Assembly (NCBI GenBank): GCA_003169835.1
Contig: PNAI01000036.1
Span: forward strand, 1 to 64,000
Direction: 5' to 3'
DNA: 64,000 nt
DNA from: Hyphomicrobiales bacterium
Lineage (GTDB): Bacteria; Pseudomonadota; Alphaproteobacteria; Rhizobiales; Xanthobacteraceae
Position numbers and translations under genes: made by a program. The notes under the pieces are model-generated. The model saw only the letters and a program-made list of their open reading frames with translations. It was not told the DNA's origin and made no database searches. Shown in pieces: positions 62,983 through 64,000 of the stretch (the first letter of the stretch is position 1; every line of letters starts with the position of its first letter).

Positions 62983-63648
62983 ATGGCAAGGAACGAAATT
63001 TTGGCTGAGACGCGTAATGGTTTTGATCCGCCCAACCAGGGTACATCGTCGCCGGGTGCGCAAAGGGATTCGACCCTAAAAATCGCTATCGTCGATGAAA
63101 ATCCGATGCGTGCGGCAATTCTGGAGGACGGTCTGCGCGAAGCCGGATTCACGCAAGTCGAGCGCATTTCGGAGACCCGCAATCTCTTGGCACGCATCTA
63201 CGCGATTGATCCTGAGGTGATTCTCATCGATCTGGAAAATCCCAGCCGCGACATGCTTGAGCAAATGTTCCAGGTGAGTCGGGAGGTCAAACGACCGGTG
63301 GCGATGTTCGTCGATCAAAGCGATAGCGCTTCAATTCAAGCGGCGGTCGATGCCGGCGTGTCGGCCTATATCGTCAATGGGCTGAAGAAGGAACGCGTCA
63401 CCAACATTCTCGATCTATGTATTTCGCGCTTCTATGCGTTTTCCCGGCTGCAAGGCGAACTGGATCGCGCCAACGATGCGCTGAAGGAGCGCAAGATCAT
63501 CGATCGCGCCAAGGGCGTGCTGATGAAAGCAAAAAAAATTACCGAGGACGAAGCTTATGCCTTGATGCGAAAGACCGCGATGAACGAAAACAAGAAAATC
63601 GTAGAGATCGCACGGTCTCTGCTCACTGCTGCGGAGTTGTTCAAATGA
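62983..63648 (+). CDS. nasT: ANTAR-domain nitrate response regulator NasT
   Basis: 221 residues. A receiver-like domain ('LKIAIVDENPMRAAILEDGL') is followed by a C-terminal ANTAR RNA-binding domain ('KERKIIDRAKGVLMKAKKIT'). NasT binds leader RNA and prevents termination upstream of nitrate assimilation genes when NasS releases it in the presence of nitrate. ATG 62983 lies after the predicted sigma-54 start; the longer frame from 62899 begins inside the promoter. Overlaps nasS by ATGA. Confidence 0.9.
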   Translation: MARNEILAETRNGFDPPNQGTSSPGAQRDSTLKIAIVDENPMRAAILEDGLREAGFTQVERISETRNLLARIYAIDPEVILIDLENPSRDMLEQMFQVSREVKRPVAMFVDQSDSASIQAAVDAGVSAYIVNGLKKERVTNILDLCISRFYAFSRLQGELDRANDALKERKIIDRAKGVLMKAKKITEDEAYALMRKTAMNENKKIVEIARSLLTAAELFK

Positions 63649-64000
63649 GCAATGCCAAGCTTCGGATCGGATATATTCCGCTGGTCGACGCCATATCACT
63701 GGTTGTCGCAGTCGACAGCGGCTTTGCGGCTGCTGAAGGGCTGGACGCAGAGCTGGTGCGCGAAGTGTCGTGGTCGAATGTGCGCGACAAGCTTAATATT
63801 GGGCTGTTCGACGCGGCGCACTTGCTGTCGCCGATGGCGATCGCATCAAGTCTTGGCATCGGTCATGTGCGCGTGCCGCTTATTGCACCTTTCAATCTGG
63901 GGCTAAATGGCAACGCGATCACCGTGTCGACGCAACTTTTTACGGCCCTGTCCCATATGGCCGACGGCGATATTGCGGATCCGATCGTATCGGCGCGCGC
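63645..64000 (+). CDS. nasS: Nitrate sensor NasS (NrtA-like), partial at the window edge
   Basis: 118 complete codons, open at the right edge. 'LRIGYIPLVDAISLVVAVDS' at the start and the absence of a signal peptide fit NasS, a cytosolic relative of the nitrate-binding protein NrtA. It forms a complex with NasT and releases it on binding nitrate or nitrite. The start overlaps the nasT stop by ATGA. Confidence 0.88.
   Translation, partial: MSNAKLRIGYIPLVDAISLVVAVDSGFAAAEGLDAELVREVSWSNVRDKLNIGLFDAAHLLSPMAIASSLGIGHVRVPLIAPFNLGLNGNAITVSTQLFTALSHMADGDIADPIVSAR

Noticed and set aside
1..64000. tRNA, rRNA, CRISPR arrays, intact insertion sequences or prophage genes
   Set aside because: I looked for characteristic conserved sequences and regular spaced repeats and recognised none. 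Only transposase fragments were found.

Overview
The window looks like chromosomal DNA of an alphaproteobacterium of the order Hyphomicrobiales, close to the Bradyrhizobium / Rhodopseudomonas / Xanthobacteraceae group. The basis is the gene content: CoA-dependent aromatic acid degradation, a periplasmic formate dehydrogenase with DUF3305/DUF3306 accessory genes, NasS-NasT, and short palindromic repeats ending in GGGATCATGCTC. The sequence is GC-rich and densely coding. I recognised no rRNA, tRNA or CRISPR array. Only the last gene is cut by the window edge.

1-18.2 kb: a CoA-dependent aromatic or phenylpropanoid acid module. It has a PaaK-type aryl-CoA ligase, a DpgC-like cofactor-free dioxygenase, a TRAP importer, a feruloyl-CoA-synthetase-like ligase, a thiolase broken by an apparent one-base frameshift, a two-domain enoyl-CoA hydratase / 3-hydroxyacyl-CoA dehydrogenase, a Liv-type ABC importer with a fused permease-ATPase, and a MarR regulator. 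The combination of TRAP importer, ABC importer and MarR recalls the phenylpropanoid systems of Rhodopseudomonas.

18.3-38.5 kb: a nitrogen-heterocycle salvage region. After an HU-like gene and a transposase remnant come an SsuABC/ThiXYZ-like importer and the route from urate to allantoate and beyond: PuuD, PuuE, a fused OHCU decarboxylase/HIU hydrolase, and an allantoate amidohydrolase. An M20 hydrolase follows. Next is the uracil-catabolism pair Urc1-like (GTP cyclohydrolase II) and Urc4-like (DUF1688) with a LysR regulator. A divergent operon then carries a RutB-like amidase, a second importer, an SDR, a cyclic amidohydrolase and a ring-opening amidohydrolase of the cyanurate hydrolase/barbiturase family. 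Sigma-54 (-24/-12) promoter matches lie in front of both importer operons.

38.9-43.4 kb: a phosphonate-type ABC importer (PhnC, two PhnE) with two tandem PhnD-like binding proteins. 43.6-48.2 kb: transposase remnants mixed with a flavoprotein, a glyoxalase-fold protein, an ACMSD-type amidohydrolase and a TTT-type binding protein. 48.5-49.1 kb: two small conserved hypothetical genes.

49.6-62.5 kb: a Tat-exported, Cys-type molybdenum/tungsten formate dehydrogenase (alpha, beta, gamma) with its accessory set. The set comprises a WD40-cytochrome c protein, a polyferredoxin, a lipoate-ligase-like protein, DUF6505, DUF6352, DUF3305, DUF3306, a TorD chaperone fused to a helix-turn-helix domain, and a small Tat-signal protein. 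A clear terminator closes the operon.

62.6-64 kb: a 42-residue membrane protein, then nasT and the start of nasS behind a near-perfect sigma-54 promoter. The window therefore ends at the entrance to a nitrate assimilation locus. Three sigma-54 sites in front of nitrogen-acquisition operons suggest that much of 19-38 kb belongs to the nitrogen-limitation (NtrC/RpoN) regulon. This is an inference from sequence.
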